From the NCBI GenBank assembly GCA_958295825.1, contig OY282375.1:2589489-2653488 (forward strand): DNA of 64,000 nucleotides, read 5' to 3'. Within the stretch, counting starts at the first letter, position 1, and each line of letters begins with the position of its first letter. Shown here piece after piece: positions 25,914-36,408 of this stretch. The stretch comes from an uncultured Candidatus Entotheonella sp. Its GTDB lineage: Bacteria; Tectomicrobia; Entotheonellia; Entotheonellales; Entotheonellaceae. The notes under the pieces are model-generated. The model saw nothing but the letters and a program-made list of their open reading frames with translations. It did not search any database and was not told the DNA's origin. The position numbers and the translations under genes are program-made.

Positions 25914-26129
25914 AGGGTTCGATCCCTTCCAGCGCATCGTCGTCAGCAGGCCCGAGCACCAAGGGCGTTGAGGAATACAACGCCTCAAGCGGCCTCGGTG
26001 ATTCATTCTTTGCCAGTCGAAGCACCGGCGAACCCATACCTGCAGGCCGAGCGGAACGGACGGCCTGAGCCTCCTCATCACGATCTACCTGCCGGGCCAA
26101 ATCACCCTTGAGATCAGTTTCAGTAAATA
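25897..26129 (-). pseudogene. C-terminal tail of tniA transposase, truncated by IS
   Basis: The frame entering from 26129 (FTETDLKGDLARQVDRDEEA) to the stop at 25897 (GIEPCDSTV) is the natural upstream partner of tniB and overlaps it. It looks like the charged tail of a TniA/TnsB transposase. All catalytic domains are missing: the sequence is replaced at 26130 by an IS1595-type terminal repeat. Identification rests mainly on position. Confidence 0.6.
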
Positions 26130-26337
26130 CAATTAGTAGTTACAGGCTTAAAAATTCAGACATGCAAGGTAGTACCTTCTCTTGTAGGAGGTGATGCCAT
26201 GAACCTGATCAGCATTTTCAGCAAGTACCCGACTCAAGAATCCTGTATCGAACACCTTGAAACCGTCCGTTGGGGCGACAACCCGACCTGCCCATATTGC
26301 AAGAGCGACAAGGTGGCCCGCAAGAACGAACTGGATA
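26130..26337 (+). mobile_element. IS1595-family fragment (one end plus transposase N-terminus)
   Basis: The terminal repeat CAATTAGTAGTTACAGGCTT at 26130-26149 matches the 12554 end of the other copy. A GTAGGAGG ribosome site and ATG at 26199 start MNLISIFSKYPTQESCIEHL, which stops being transposase after NELDK at about 26337. The rest of the element is gone and unrelated sequence follows. It cut off both tniA on its left and a decayed gene on its right, so a larger deletion is implied. Confidence 0.85.
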
Positions 26338-26800
26338 AAATAGAATGGCCGCCGTGTTCTCCAATCCCTCGTGCAGGATAGACGGCGTCGGTGAGGAGCA
26401 AGCCGTTGAGTAGCAAGGCCGTTAGGGCCCGCAGTGGCTTGCCGATGTACAGATGCCCGGCGCCCGGCAGAATGCCGGAGAGGACCCCGGTCACGGTGGG
26501 CGACTTGCGGCACGTCGGAGGCAGTGTTGGGCTTCTGCCTGTAGAGTCAGTACTGATCGGACAACGGATTGCCAGCGGGGAGCAGGTGTCACGCGCCTCG
26601 GTCTTCTGCCCGTCGAGCCACCAGGACAATCCCAGGAGATACGCCCCCGCCGGGCGAGGGGACCCGGCGGCGCGTCATTCAGGAGCCGTTGCCACTTGCG
26701 CGCCGAGAGTGGGTACTGACCCTACTCAAAAGGAAGCTCGCCGAGCTTGAAAGACGCCACTTGCGCGGCCCTTGTCTCCCCATTAAACTGGCTCAACCTC
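26338..26800 (-). pseudogene. decayed TPR-like / small membrane-domain protein gene
   Basis: Pieces in several frames on the minus strand read VASFKLGELPFE, GQYPLSARKWQRLLND, LSWWLDGQKTEA, NPLSDQY.LYRQKPNTASDVPQVAH and, near the IS junction, GVLSGILPGAGHLYIGKPLRALTALLLNG. The last piece resembles the hydrophobic LLPGAGQxYxGR motif of TM2/DUF5683-like membrane proteins; the earlier ones look like tetratricopeptide helices. Several frameshifts, a TAG and loss of the 3' end show it is dead. From 26800 to 26906 I see only the leader of the next gene. Confidence 0.45.
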
Positions 26801-26906
26801 TGAAAATGAGCAAAACCGCCGTCGTAAGCCGTGTCGCCCTGCCGCCAATACAGCAATGTCTTCTATCTCACCAGAGACTGTCACACGCACGAAATGAGAC
26901 CGCATC

Positions 26907-27845
26907 ATGCCAACACTGAGTGACCACAAGCAGTTGATTGAGCAATACCCTCTCTTGGGAACGATCGGCAACACGCCACTGGTGCAGGTGAACGTCCTGC
27001 GCGACACCTTGCCGGATATCGACGTGTTCGCCAAGCTCGAGTATTTCAACCCCGGGGGGTCGCTGAAAGATCGTCCGGTGCGGCAGATTCTGCTGGATGC
27101 GTTGACCAACGGCGCCTTATCTCCCGGCAAGACGATTCTGGATTCGAGTTCCGGCAACGCCGGCATCGCGTATGCCATGCTCGGTGCTGCCCTCGGCTAT
27201 CCCGTGGCCCTGGTGGTGCCCGAAAACGCCAGTCTGGAGCGCCGCAAACGCATCGTGGCGCACGACGCGAACCTCATCACCACCGACGCGCTGAAGGGAT
27301 ACGACGAGGCGCTGCGCGAGGTACACCGCTTGGCCGAGGAGGAGCCGGAGCGCTATTTCTTCGCCGACCAGTACGGCAACGCGAGCAACTGGCAGGCGCA
27401 TTACCACGGCACCGCCCTGGAAATCCTGGAGCAGACCGGCGGCCAATTGACACATTTCGTTGGCGGCATCGGCACCGGCGGCGCCATCACCGGCATCGGC
27501 CGGCGGCTCAAGGAATACGACCCCTCCATCCAAGTCATCGCCATCATCCCCGAGGAGTTTCCCGGCATCGAAGGGCTGAAGCCACTCGGCACGCCCGGCG
27601 CCATTGTGCCGGCCATTCTCGATCAGAGCGTCATCGACGAGCGCGTCAACGTTACCATCGAAGAGGCATACGACATGTGCTGGCGCCTGGCGCGCGAGGG
27701 ATTTTTCGTCGGCCAGTCCTCCGGCGGCTACATGCAGGGGGTGGCCAAGGTCGCCGCGCGCGTGCACCGGGGCCGCATCGTCACCCTGTTCAACGATCTC
27801 GGCGAGCGCTATGCCAGCACTCACCTGTGGCAACCGCAAGAATAG
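26907..27845 (+). CDS. cysteine synthase family PLP enzyme
   Basis: A 312-residue fold-type II PLP enzyme of the CysK/CysM/CBS group. The cofactor Lys lies in YFNPGGSLKDRP (residues ~49-60), the substrate loop is DSSSGNAGIAYAM (~82-94) and the phosphate loop is GGIGTGGAITGIGRRL (~186-201). It would form cysteine from an activated serine and sulfide, or act as a cystathionine beta-synthase without the regulatory CBS pair. Length fits CysK/CysM. It is followed 23 nt later by a FIST-domain gene. Confidence 0.9.
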   Translation: MPTLSDHKQLIEQYPLLGTIGNTPLVQVNVLRDTLPDIDVFAKLEYFNPGGSLKDRPVRQILLDALTNGALSPGKTILDSSSGNAGIAYAMLGAALGYPVALVVPENASLERRKRIVAHDANLITTDALKGYDEALREVHRLAEEEPERYFFADQYGNASNWQAHYHGTALEILEQTGGQLTHFVGGIGTGGAITGIGRRLKEYDPSIQVIAIIPEEFPGIEGLKPLGTPGAIVPAILDQSVIDERVNVTIEEAYDMCWRLAREGFFVGQSSGGYMQGVAKVAARVHRGRIVTLFNDLGERYASTHLWQPQE

Positions 27846-27868
27846 CGACGTAACAGAGGAGCCTTGTC

Positions 27869-29047
27869 ATGCAGTTTGCCAGTGCCATGTCACGCGAGGT
27901 GCAAACCGCAGCGGCGGTTGCAGAGGTATTGGACAACGTAACCATCCAGTTATCCGAACAGTCTGCCCACCTGAGCCTTGTCTTTGCTTCCCCCCATCAC
28001 CTGAAAGATTTCCCCCATCAGCTGCAAGTCATGCAGGAACGGCTGTCCAGCCACACCCTGATCGGCTGCACCGGCGGCGGAGTGATCGGCGACCAGCAGG
28101 AGGTGGAGCAGCGGCCCGGCCTGTCCCTGATGGCGGCCCACCTGCCGGGCGTCACCATCACGCCGTTTCATATCGAGCAGCCCGATCTGGAAGAGGAAAC
28201 GTCGGAGGGCTATTGGCACGAGCGGCTGGGACTGTCGCCCGACGACAAGCCGACCTTTATCCTGCTGCCCGACCCTTACGTCATCGACTCCCGCAAGCTG
28301 CTCGACGTGTTGAACGTCGCCTACCCCCAACGCCCTATCCTCGGCGGGCTGGCCAGCGGCGGCCAGTCGCAGAGCAGTTGCGCCCTATTTCTGGACGGCG
28401 AGGTATTGCACGGCGCGGTCGGCATCGCCCTGCAGGGGGACTTCGTGCTGCACACCGTGGTGTCGCAGGGCTGCAAGCCCATCGGCCGCCCTCAGTTCGT
28501 CACGCGATGTGAAGACCAGATCATCTACGAACTGAGCGGCCGCCCGGCGCTGGAAGTGGCCCGCGAGACCGTCGGCGAGTTGTCCCCCGAGGATCAGGAA
28601 CTGGCGCGCACGGCGCTGCTCATCGGGCGCGTGGTGGACGAGTACAAGGAGACCTTCGAGCGCGGCGATTTTCTCATTCGCACCCTGCTCGGCGCCGATC
28701 CCAAGAGTGGCGCCATCGCGGTTGGGGAAACGACTCGGCCCGGCCAGACGGTGCAACTGCACGTACGCGACGCCGAAACGGCGCGGGAAGATCTGACCGA
28801 GATGATGGGCGCCCTCACCCCCAAACTGGCCGACCGGCCGGCGCAGGGGGCGCTCGTCTTTTCCTGTAACGGCCGCGGCGCCCACCTGTACGGCAAGCCA
28901 AACCACGACAGCGAGGTGATTGCCGCCGCCACCGGCGACATCCCCAGCGCCGGTTTCTTTTGCAACGGCGAAATCGGCCCCATCGGCAACAGCAATTTCC
29001 TGCACGGTTTCACGGCCAGCGTCGGTATCTTCCAGGAGAAAGCGTGA
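27869..29047 (+). CDS. FIST N/C-domain sensor protein
   Basis: A 392-residue FIST protein. The N-terminal FIST domain (residues ~30-230) contains LIGCTGGGVIGDQQEVEQRPGLSLMAA and RPILGGLASGG; the C-terminal FIST_C domain (~230-385) ends with GALVFSCNGRGAHLYGKPNHDSEVI and PSAGFFCNGEIGPIG. FIST proteins are proposed to sense small ligands such as amino acids, sometimes coupled to signalling domains, but none is attached here. An AGAGGAGCC ribosome site precedes the ATG. Its stop overlaps the next gene's start as GTGA. Confidence 0.92.
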   Translation: MQFASAMSREVQTAAAVAEVLDNVTIQLSEQSAHLSLVFASPHHLKDFPHQLQVMQERLSSHTLIGCTGGGVIGDQQEVEQRPGLSLMAAHLPGVTITPFHIEQPDLEEETSEGYWHERLGLSPDDKPTFILLPDPYVIDSRKLLDVLNVAYPQRPILGGLASGGQSQSSCALFLDGEVLHGAVGIALQGDFVLHTVVSQGCKPIGRPQFVTRCEDQIIYELSGRPALEVARETVGELSPEDQELARTALLIGRVVDEYKETFERGDFLIRTLLGADPKSGAIAVGETTRPGQTVQLHVRDAETAREDLTEMMGALTPKLADRPAQGALVFSCNGRGAHLYGKPNHDSEVIAAATGDIPSAGFFCNGEIGPIGNSNFLHGFTASVGIFQEKA

Positions 29048-29754
29048 TCCACGGCTACGCCACCGCTGAAACGCTGCTGGAGGTGCCGGGACATCGCGTA
29101 CGCATGACCCGGGTGGCCGACGCCGAGGCGCTGCTCGCGGACATCGAGCCGGTAACCTTTGCCGAGGCCGAACGCCTGCCTTACTGGGCCGAGTTGTGGC
29201 CCTCCGCCGTGGCCCTGGCACATTACATCGCCAAACACCTGAATTTGGACGGCCGGCGCGTCCTGGAACTGGGCTGCGGCTTGGGCTTGGTCAGCGTGGT
29301 GGCGGCCCTGCAAGGCGCGCGGGTGCTGTGCACCGATTATGAAGAAGCCGCCTTGGCCTTTGCCCGCCGGAACGCCCGCGGCAATGCCTGCCGCCGCATG
29401 CGCTTCCGGCTGGTAGATTGGTGTGACCCGGCCCTGCGGCGCCGCTATGACTGCATTCTCGCCTCGGACGTCATTTACGAAGTGCGTTCCTTTGCCCCCC
29501 TGGTGTCGCTGCTGCAACGCTATCTGGCGCGCGGCGGCATGGTCGTTCTTGCCGAGCCCGGGCGCGTCAACGCCCCGCCGTTTTTCACCCTGCTGCGGCA
29601 GCGTGGCTTTACCTACCGCCAGCACATCCAGCGCGTGCAGTGGGAAGGTACCCACCGCATCTCCATTTACGTCATTCGTCATGCAAGAGTCGCCTGCGAC
29701 AAGAACACGTCTCTCACCTTACCCGCTCCCAGAGGTCGGTGTGATGCACCTTAA
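29044..29754 (+). CDS. class I SAM-dependent methyltransferase (METTL/NNMT-like)
   Basis: A 236-residue Rossmann methyltransferase. Motif I is RVLELGCGLGLVSVVAALQGA (residues ~76-96), motif II is VLCTDYEEAALAFARRNA, and CILASDVIYEVRSFAPLV (~136-153) follows the pattern of lysine methyltransferase-like (METTL) proteins. I take the GTG at 29044 because it overlaps the FIST stop and homology begins there; upstream sequence belongs to FIST. The last ~30 residues (after IYVIRHA) look irregular and may be a repeat-derived extension. Substrate unknown. Confidence 0.85.
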   Translation: MIHGYATAETLLEVPGHRVRMTRVADAEALLADIEPVTFAEAERLPYWAELWPSAVALAHYIAKHLNLDGRRVLELGCGLGLVSVVAALQGARVLCTDYEEAALAFARRNARGNACRRMRFRLVDWCDPALRRRYDCILASDVIYEVRSFAPLVSLLQRYLARGGMVVLAEPGRVNAPPFFTLLRQRGFTYRQHIQRVQWEGTHRISIYVIRHARVACDKNTSLTLPAPRGRCDAP

Positions 29755-29775
29755 CTTCCAAGAGGGTGTGTCTTA

Positions 29776-29802
29776 CCCCCTCTCCCCTGGTGGGAGAGGG
29801 GG
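29776..29802. repeat. perfect 11-bp hairpin (REP-like) between methyltransferase and ligA
   Basis: CCCCCTCTCCC and GGGAGAGGGGG are exact inverted repeats around a 5-nt CTGGT loop. No T-tract follows. A related but different CCCCTCC/GGAGGGG hairpin lies inside the start of miaB (33804-33824). It is probably a dispersed palindromic element. Confidence 0.65.
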
Positions 29803-29812
29803 ATCGGCGTAG

Positions 29813-31867
<2,055 letters not shown>

Positions 31868-31894
31868 AAGTACCAGACAAAGGCATTCAATATA

Positions 31895-31978
31895 GGTCGG
31901 ATTAGCGAAGCGTAATCTGATATTCCTTCGCGTCTGCAGGCTTCGGTTACGGGATTGCCTGCGGCCAATCCGACCTGC
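31895..31978. repeat. dispersed palindromic repeat, composite (copy 3)
   Basis: AGGTCGGATTAGCGAAGCGT (31895 on) is followed 60 nt later by GCGGCCAATCCGACCTG at the right edge, so two repeat ends enclose a short spacer. It lies between ligA and nth, in a 213-nt gap with no gene. Confidence 0.65.
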
Positions 31979-32080
31979 TTGAATGCACGCTTCCCCTGCT
32001 GAACGAGCCTCTGTCCTTGTAGACCACTCGCCGTCAACCTATAATCCCGCGACTCAACAACCCTCACCGATTGGAACGCC

Positions 32081-32737
32081 ATGACACGTCAACAAGTGCG
32101 CGAAGCATTGGCCGTTTTGCAGAGCGAAGTGCCACACTGGGACGTGCCGGTAATCACCCTGATGGCGCAGGAACACCGTGACCCGTACCGGGTGCTAATC
32201 GCCACGCTGCTCAGCCTGCGGACTCAGGACCAGACGACCGGCCCGGCGGCGCAGCGTCTGTTCGCCCTGGCGGACACGCCGGAGGCCATGCTGAAGCTGG
32301 ACCAGAAAACCATCGAGCGCGCCATTTATCCCGTCGGCTTCTATCGCACCAAGGCCGAGCAGGTGCTGACCATCTCGCAGCGGCTGCTGGACGAATTCGA
32401 TGGCCAGGTACCCGACGACATCGACGTCCTGACATCCTTTCATGGCGTGGGGCGCAAGACGGCAAACCTGGTTCTCGCTGAGGGCTACAACATCCCCGCC
32501 ATTTGCGTCGATACGCACGTGCACCGCATTTCCAACCGCTGGGGGTACGTCAAGACGAAGGACCCTCTGGCCACCGAGATGGCGCTGCGCAAGAAGCTGC
32601 CGCGCGACCTGTGGATCACCTACAACCCCATGCTCGTGGCGCTGGGGCAGCACTGTTGCAAGCCGACCTCCCCGATGTGCAGCCAGTGCCCAGTGGCGTC
32701 GTTCTGCAAACGCGTCGGCGTGCAGCGCTCGCGATGA
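32081..32737 (+). CDS. nth: endonuclease III
   Basis: A 218-residue base-excision DNA glycosylase/AP lyase that removes oxidised pyrimidines. The helix-hairpin-helix motif is LTSFHGVGRKTANLVLAEG (residues ~116-134), with the catalytic Lys in GRKTAN and the catalytic Asp in AICVDTHVHRISNR. The 4Fe-4S loop is C-x6-C-x2-C-x5-C within CCKPTSPMCSQCPVASFC near the C-terminus. Length is normal. A pseudogene-like stretch with a duplicated segment follows. Confidence 0.96.
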   Translation: MTRQQVREALAVLQSEVPHWDVPVITLMAQEHRDPYRVLIATLLSLRTQDQTTGPAAQRLFALADTPEAMLKLDQKTIERAIYPVGFYRTKAEQVLTISQRLLDEFDGQVPDDIDVLTSFHGVGRKTANLVLAEGYNIPAICVDTHVHRISNRWGYVKTKDPLATEMALRKKLPRDLWITYNPMLVALGQHCCKPTSPMCSQCPVASFCKRVGVQRSR

Positions 32738-32808
32738 GTTCAACGTCTGCTGAGAGCCGGGCCTTGGGCGTTGGTGACGTTGAGACGAGAAAACCGACGA
32801 AAAGCACG

Positions 32809-32856
32809 ATCTGGCTGTCATATGATCTCGGCGCGAACGGCGATTACGAAGGCATG
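32809..32856 (+). repeat. duplicate of the start of the downstream hypothetical gene
   Basis: These 48 nt (beginning ATCTGGCTGTCATATGATCT) recur at 32990-33037 with two mismatches. Here the sequence reads TIWLSYDLGANGDYEGMN in frame and then degenerates. The 32738-32977 interval is otherwise without a gene; it looks like the remains of a tandem duplication. Confidence 0.75.
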
Positions 32857-32977
32857 AATTCGCGGCTGGTCGGATTGGAAATTGACGCCACGGCCACACG
32901 ACAGGGCACCTCGACGGCGCGGCTGGCGTACGAAGCGTTGTTTGAGGGACCGGTGACGACGGCGACAGGAGAAAACG

Positions 32978-33304
32978 GTGAAGAGCGCCATCTGGCTGTC
33001 ATATGATCTCGGCGTGAACGGTGATTACGAAGGCATGTATGCGTGGCTGGACAACCACGGCGCCAAGGAATGCGGCGGCAGTGTCGCGTATTTGCAGTTT
33101 ACCCATGACGGCGACCTCCCGGCTTCTCTGAAGAGCGACATTGAGAGCGTGGTTGCCCTGAACAAACGTTCCAGGATATACGTCATTTACAAGAAGGATG
33201 AGAAAATGTCCGGGCGCTATCTCATCGGACACCGCAAGGGCGCGCCTTGGGAGGGTTTCGGCGACAAGGATGAAACCGAAGAAGACCTGGGCGACACCCA
33301 ATGA
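32978..33304 (+). CDS. hypothetical protein paired with PIN-domain gene
   Basis: A 108-residue protein starting at GTG with AGGAG eight bases upstream. It reads AIWLSYDLGVNGDYEGMYAWL, SVAYLQFTHDGDLPASL and SRIYVIYKKDEKMSGRYLIG, a small alpha/beta protein that I cannot assign. Its stop overlaps the PIN gene's start as ATGA, so the two are co-translated. The order resembles toxin-antitoxin pairs, but no DNA-binding motif is visible. Confidence 0.65.
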   Translation: MKSAIWLSYDLGVNGDYEGMYAWLDNHGAKECGGSVAYLQFTHDGDLPASLKSDIESVVALNKRSRIYVIYKKDEKMSGRYLIGHRKGAPWEGFGDKDETEEDLGDTQ

Positions 33305-33717
33305 GTCAAGGCCAGGGATTGTTGGTCGATACCGGTTTCTTCATTGCCATGTATGATGAGCGGGACTCACATCACTCCGAAGTTCAAGACAAACAGAAAC
33401 TGTTGGACGTTACGCCATCATTCTGCCGTGGCCGGTGCTTTATGAGACGATCAATACACGCTTTTCCCGGAGACGCCGGATCATGGCCCAGTTCGACGCC
33501 ATCATCATGTCCAGTAATACGGCGTTGCCCGATGATTCGCCATATCGGGTCGAGGCATACCAGACGGTGGCGCGGAACGCGCCGCCCGATGAGCCTCGTC
33601 GACGTCGTGCTCCGCGCGATTATTGAAGATACGAACGTTGTCGTCACCGCAATGCTGACCTTCAATAAACGTGATTTCAACGACGTTTGCCGTCAGCATT
33701 CGGTCGAATTGCCATGA
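33301..33717 (+). pseudogene. PIN-domain protein with two frameshifts
   Basis: The frame starts GLLVDTGFFIAMYDERDSHH, the first acidic motif of a PIN ribonuclease, and ends VVVTAMLTFNKRDFNDVCRQ, the last. The middle is in another frame: YAIILPWPVLYETINTRFSRR and MAQFDAIIMSSNTALPDD (33418-~33590). One base seems lost at GACGTTACG near 33415 and one gained near 33590, so the ends share a frame but about 58 internal residues are scrambled. Probably a dead VapC-like nuclease. Confidence 0.7.
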
Positions 33718-33773
33718 ATCGGCGTGCCGAAACGCGCGAGGTACAACGCCATATCCCACCCGAAGGACATCGC

Positions 33774-35183
33774 ATGACAACAAAGGCCATTTTCCCTCCC
33801 CAACCCCTCCCGCAAGAGGAGGGGCTTTCGACGAAGAAACTTTCCATCATCACCTATGGCTGCCAGATGAACGTGTACGATTCGGAGCGCATGGCCGGGG
33901 TGCTCAGGCAGGGCGGCTACGAGCTCACGCCGGACGCGCAACAGGCCGACCTGGTGCTGATGAACACGTGCAGCATCCGCGAGAAGGCGGAGCAGAAGTT
34001 TTACAGTGAACTGGGCCGCCTGCGGCGTCTCAAGCAGCAGCGCCCGGGCATGATGATCGGCGTGTGCGGCTGCATCGCGCAGCGCGCCAGGGGGGAAATT
34101 CTGGAGCGGGCGCCGTACGTCGATCTGGTCTTCGGCACCCTGAACGTCAGCCGTGTGCTGGACTTGGTGCAGCAGGTCGAGACGGCGAGCGAGCCGGTTC
34201 TGGAAATCACCGACAAGGTGCTCGACGGTGACCTCGGCGCCTTGCCCGTGCAGCGCGACAGCCGGGTGACGGCGTTCGTCAGCGTCATGCACGGCTGCAA
34301 CAAACGCTGTTCGTTCTGCGTGGTGCCGAACACGCGCGGGCCGCAAGTCAGCCGCCCGATGCCGGTCATTCTGGACGAAATACGCGGCTTGGCGGACACC
34401 GGTTACCGCGAGGTCACCCTGGTTGGGCAGAACGTCAACGCCTACGGCAGCGACTTCCGCCCGCATCGCTCCGATTTCGCCGCCCTGCTCGAAGCCGTGC
34501 AGGAGGTAGCAGGCATTGAGCGTATCCGTTTCGTCACCTCCCACCCGCTGGATTTCACCCAGCGCCTCATCGACGCCATGGCCGGGCTGGACAAAGTCTG
34601 CGAATTCCTCCACCTGCCCTTCCAGGCCGGCGCCGACCGCATCCTCAAGCTGATGCGCCGCGGCTATACCGCCGAGGGCTACCGCGACCTCATCGCCCGC
34701 ATCCGCGAGGCGGTGCCCAACCTGGCGCTGTCCACCGACGTCATCGTGGGATTTCCGGGCGAGACCGAAGCGGAGTTTCTGGAAACGCGCCGCATGCTGG
34801 AGTTGGTGCGCTTCGACGCCATCTACCTGTTCAACTACTCCGAACGCCCCGGCACCGTCGCCCCCGGCCTGCCCGATCAGGTGCCGCACGCCGACAAACA
34901 GCGCCGTTTCGACGGCCTCCTGAACATGCAGAAGCGCATCTCTCTGGCAGCGAATCTGGCTTACGAAGGGGGGACTTACGAGGTTCTGGTGGAAGGACCC
35001 AGCAAGAAAGACCCCACCAAGCTGACCGGGCGCACCCGCACCAACAAGATCATCAACTTCCCCGCCGACCCATCCTGCATCGGCCAGTTGGCGCCCGTGC
35101 GCGTAACCCAGGCCGGTCTCTACGCCCTGGCGGGTGAAATAGCTTCTTCGCGAGTGGAAATGCTGGTAATCGCCGGTGCCTGA
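33774..35183 (+). CDS. miaB: tRNA-2-methylthio-N6-dimethylallyladenosine synthase
   Basis: A 469-residue methylthiotransferase acting on i6A37 of tRNA. The N-terminal UPF0004 domain carries the three cluster cysteines (YGCQMNVYDSERM, NTCSIREKAEQKF, GVCGCIAQ), the radical SAM motif is HGCNKRCSFCVVPNTRG (CxxxCxxC), and a TRAM domain ends the protein (~400-465). I prefer the ATG at 33774, with GAAGGA before it. Residues ~5-20 are coded by a CCCCTCC/GGAGGGG palindrome (33804-33824) between the start and KKLSIITYGCQ, an extension most MiaB proteins lack; translation might instead begin internally. Confidence 0.95.
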   Translation: MTTKAIFPPQPLPQEEGLSTKKLSIITYGCQMNVYDSERMAGVLRQGGYELTPDAQQADLVLMNTCSIREKAEQKFYSELGRLRRLKQQRPGMMIGVCGCIAQRARGEILERAPYVDLVFGTLNVSRVLDLVQQVETASEPVLEITDKVLDGDLGALPVQRDSRVTAFVSVMHGCNKRCSFCVVPNTRGPQVSRPMPVILDEIRGLADTGYREVTLVGQNVNAYGSDFRPHRSDFAALLEAVQEVAGIERIRFVTSHPLDFTQRLIDAMAGLDKVCEFLHLPFQAGADRILKLMRRGYTAEGYRDLIARIREAVPNLALSTDVIVGFPGETEAEFLETRRMLELVRFDAIYLFNYSERPGTVAPGLPDQVPHADKQRRFDGLLNMQKRISLAANLAYEGGTYEVLVEGPSKKDPTKLTGRTRTNKIINFPADPSCIGQLAPVRVTQAGLYALAGEIASSRVEMLVIAGA

Positions 35184-35403
35184 AGGGCGTCGGCAGGGTA
35201 ACTTACGACATTATGGGTTGTTGGCGGTTTTGAATTGGGATACAGGATGGGTCAGGACGTATGGTTTCAGTGCATGGCGACTGGGGAAGGGGGGCGAAAG
35301 AAGATATAGCCTACCATTTGAGAATTGGGTATGAGGGGTTGATAGCCTCCCACCTCCGAATACTCTTAACTTAGTGATGGGCATCTCTAGAGGCGGTTTC
35401 ACA

Positions 35404-35694
35404 AGCCCTGCTCCAGCGCACGAAGCGGTTGTAGAGCGTCTTGTGGGGTCCGTAACAGGCGGGCGCGTCGCGCCACCTCAACCCATAGCGGATGACGTGG
35501 ATGATGCCACTGATAACCTTTCGGTCATCGCCGCGCGGGACACCGCGCCCCTTGTTGGGTAACAGGGGTTTGAGGCGGTTAAACGGGTCGTCGGCCAGCC
35601 AGAAGAGGTGCTCGGACATGATCGCTCTCCTTGTGGCGTCAGCGTGTTGACTCTCATCACAGGCCCCATGATACCCTTTTATAGGTCCTGAGCC
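35404..35694 (-). mobile_element. IS5-type element remnant (5' part of transposase and one end)
   Basis: The end GGCTCAGGACCTATAAAAGG (35694 inward) and MSEHLFWLADDPFNRLKPLL...GLRWRDAPACYGPHKTLYNRF match the element at 60451-61207. Homology stops near 35404, so the rest is lost. The 35184-35403 stretch beside it shows no gene. Confidence 0.88.
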
Positions 35695-35736
35695 TAATGA
35701 GGATGTTGGTGGAGGGTACGCAAGAGGAGAAGAGAG

Positions 35737-36024
35737 ATGCGTATTGTTAGATGGTTCTACGCTGGGCGGTGGTTACTAGTTGGAGCCGGCTTGCTGATAT
35801 TTCTGGGAATGGCGATTGGGAGTAGTACAGACCTAAGCGCGCTATAAACAAGTACGAATTGGACTGCTACAGGGTTGCGGAGGAGGAGGCAGCGTTTAAC
35901 CGGATGGGTTAAGTTTTGCCGTGATAAAAGGCGACTGAACGAGCGATATGTCTACGACTGTAGGAAGGTTGCAAGGGGTATGGAAAGATTGCAAGAGAAA
36001 GTAGCAGTCTGCAAGTTTAAATGA
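35737..36024 (+). pseudogene. possible small membrane protein, broken by indels
   Basis: AGAGGAGAAGAGAG precedes an ATG at 35737 that opens MRIVRWFYAGRWLLVGAGLL...MAIGSSTD, a single membrane segment, ending in TAA after 36 codons. In another frame the sequence continues INKYELDCYRVAEEEAAFNRMG, and the first frame then resumes with FCRDKRRLNERYVYDCRKVARGMERLQ to a TGA at 36024. Joined, these would make about 95 residues with a short periplasmic tail rich in Cys and charge. The base composition is more AT-rich than its neighbours. Only weakly supported. Confidence 0.3.
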
Positions 36025-36154
36025 GGGGTAATGAATTAAATCGACGCGGATATTACAAAGGAGTACGCTGAGCGCGTGAGGCGTCCTGATACTTGCTCAT
36101 ACGTTGGGGCTTGTAGGCTCCTCACTAACCACTGCTTTTGGAAGGAGACCAAGC

Positions 36155-36361
36155 ATGTCACGAGACGGTGAATCCCAAGCAGGACAGGCGCGGCGTACGT
36201 TTCTCGCCAGAATGCTGACGGGCCTGGGCGCAGCGGTGGCGTTGCTTTCCCGCCCGCGGCGCGGGCGCGCGGCGGCGCCCGAATCTGCGCCGGCCAAAGG
36301 GCCGGTCCTGTATCGCCGCACCGCGGAGACCGAGCGTTATTACCGGACCTTGTATCAATAA
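36155..36361 (+). CDS. formate dehydrogenase region TAT-target small protein
   Basis: A 68-residue protein with a GAAGGAG site before the ATG. It carries a twin-arginine motif, RRTFLARMLTGLGAAVALLS (residues ~13-32), and ends RRTAETERYYRTLYQ. Short proteins of this form regularly precede formate dehydrogenase genes; I recognise the family (formate_TAT) but its role is unknown. It may be a chaperone-like or structural accessory. It opens the operon, 47 nt before fdhA. Confidence 0.85.
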   Translation: MSRDGESQAGQARRTFLARMLTGLGAAVALLSRPRRGRAAAPESAPAKGPVLYRRTAETERYYRTLYQ

Positions 36362-36408
36362 GATCAGTGACGAGTCTTGCTATCCATTGCCTTTGAGGAG
36401 AACAGACG

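Noticed and set aside
25915-25935. GGTTCGATCCC, like a tRNA T-arm
   Set aside because: No acceptor stem, anticodon arm or D-arm can be formed around it, and it lies within the tniA/tniB overlap.
33693-34889. 398-codon minus-strand open frame
   Set aside because: Antisense shadow of miaB, which is complete and motif-rich.
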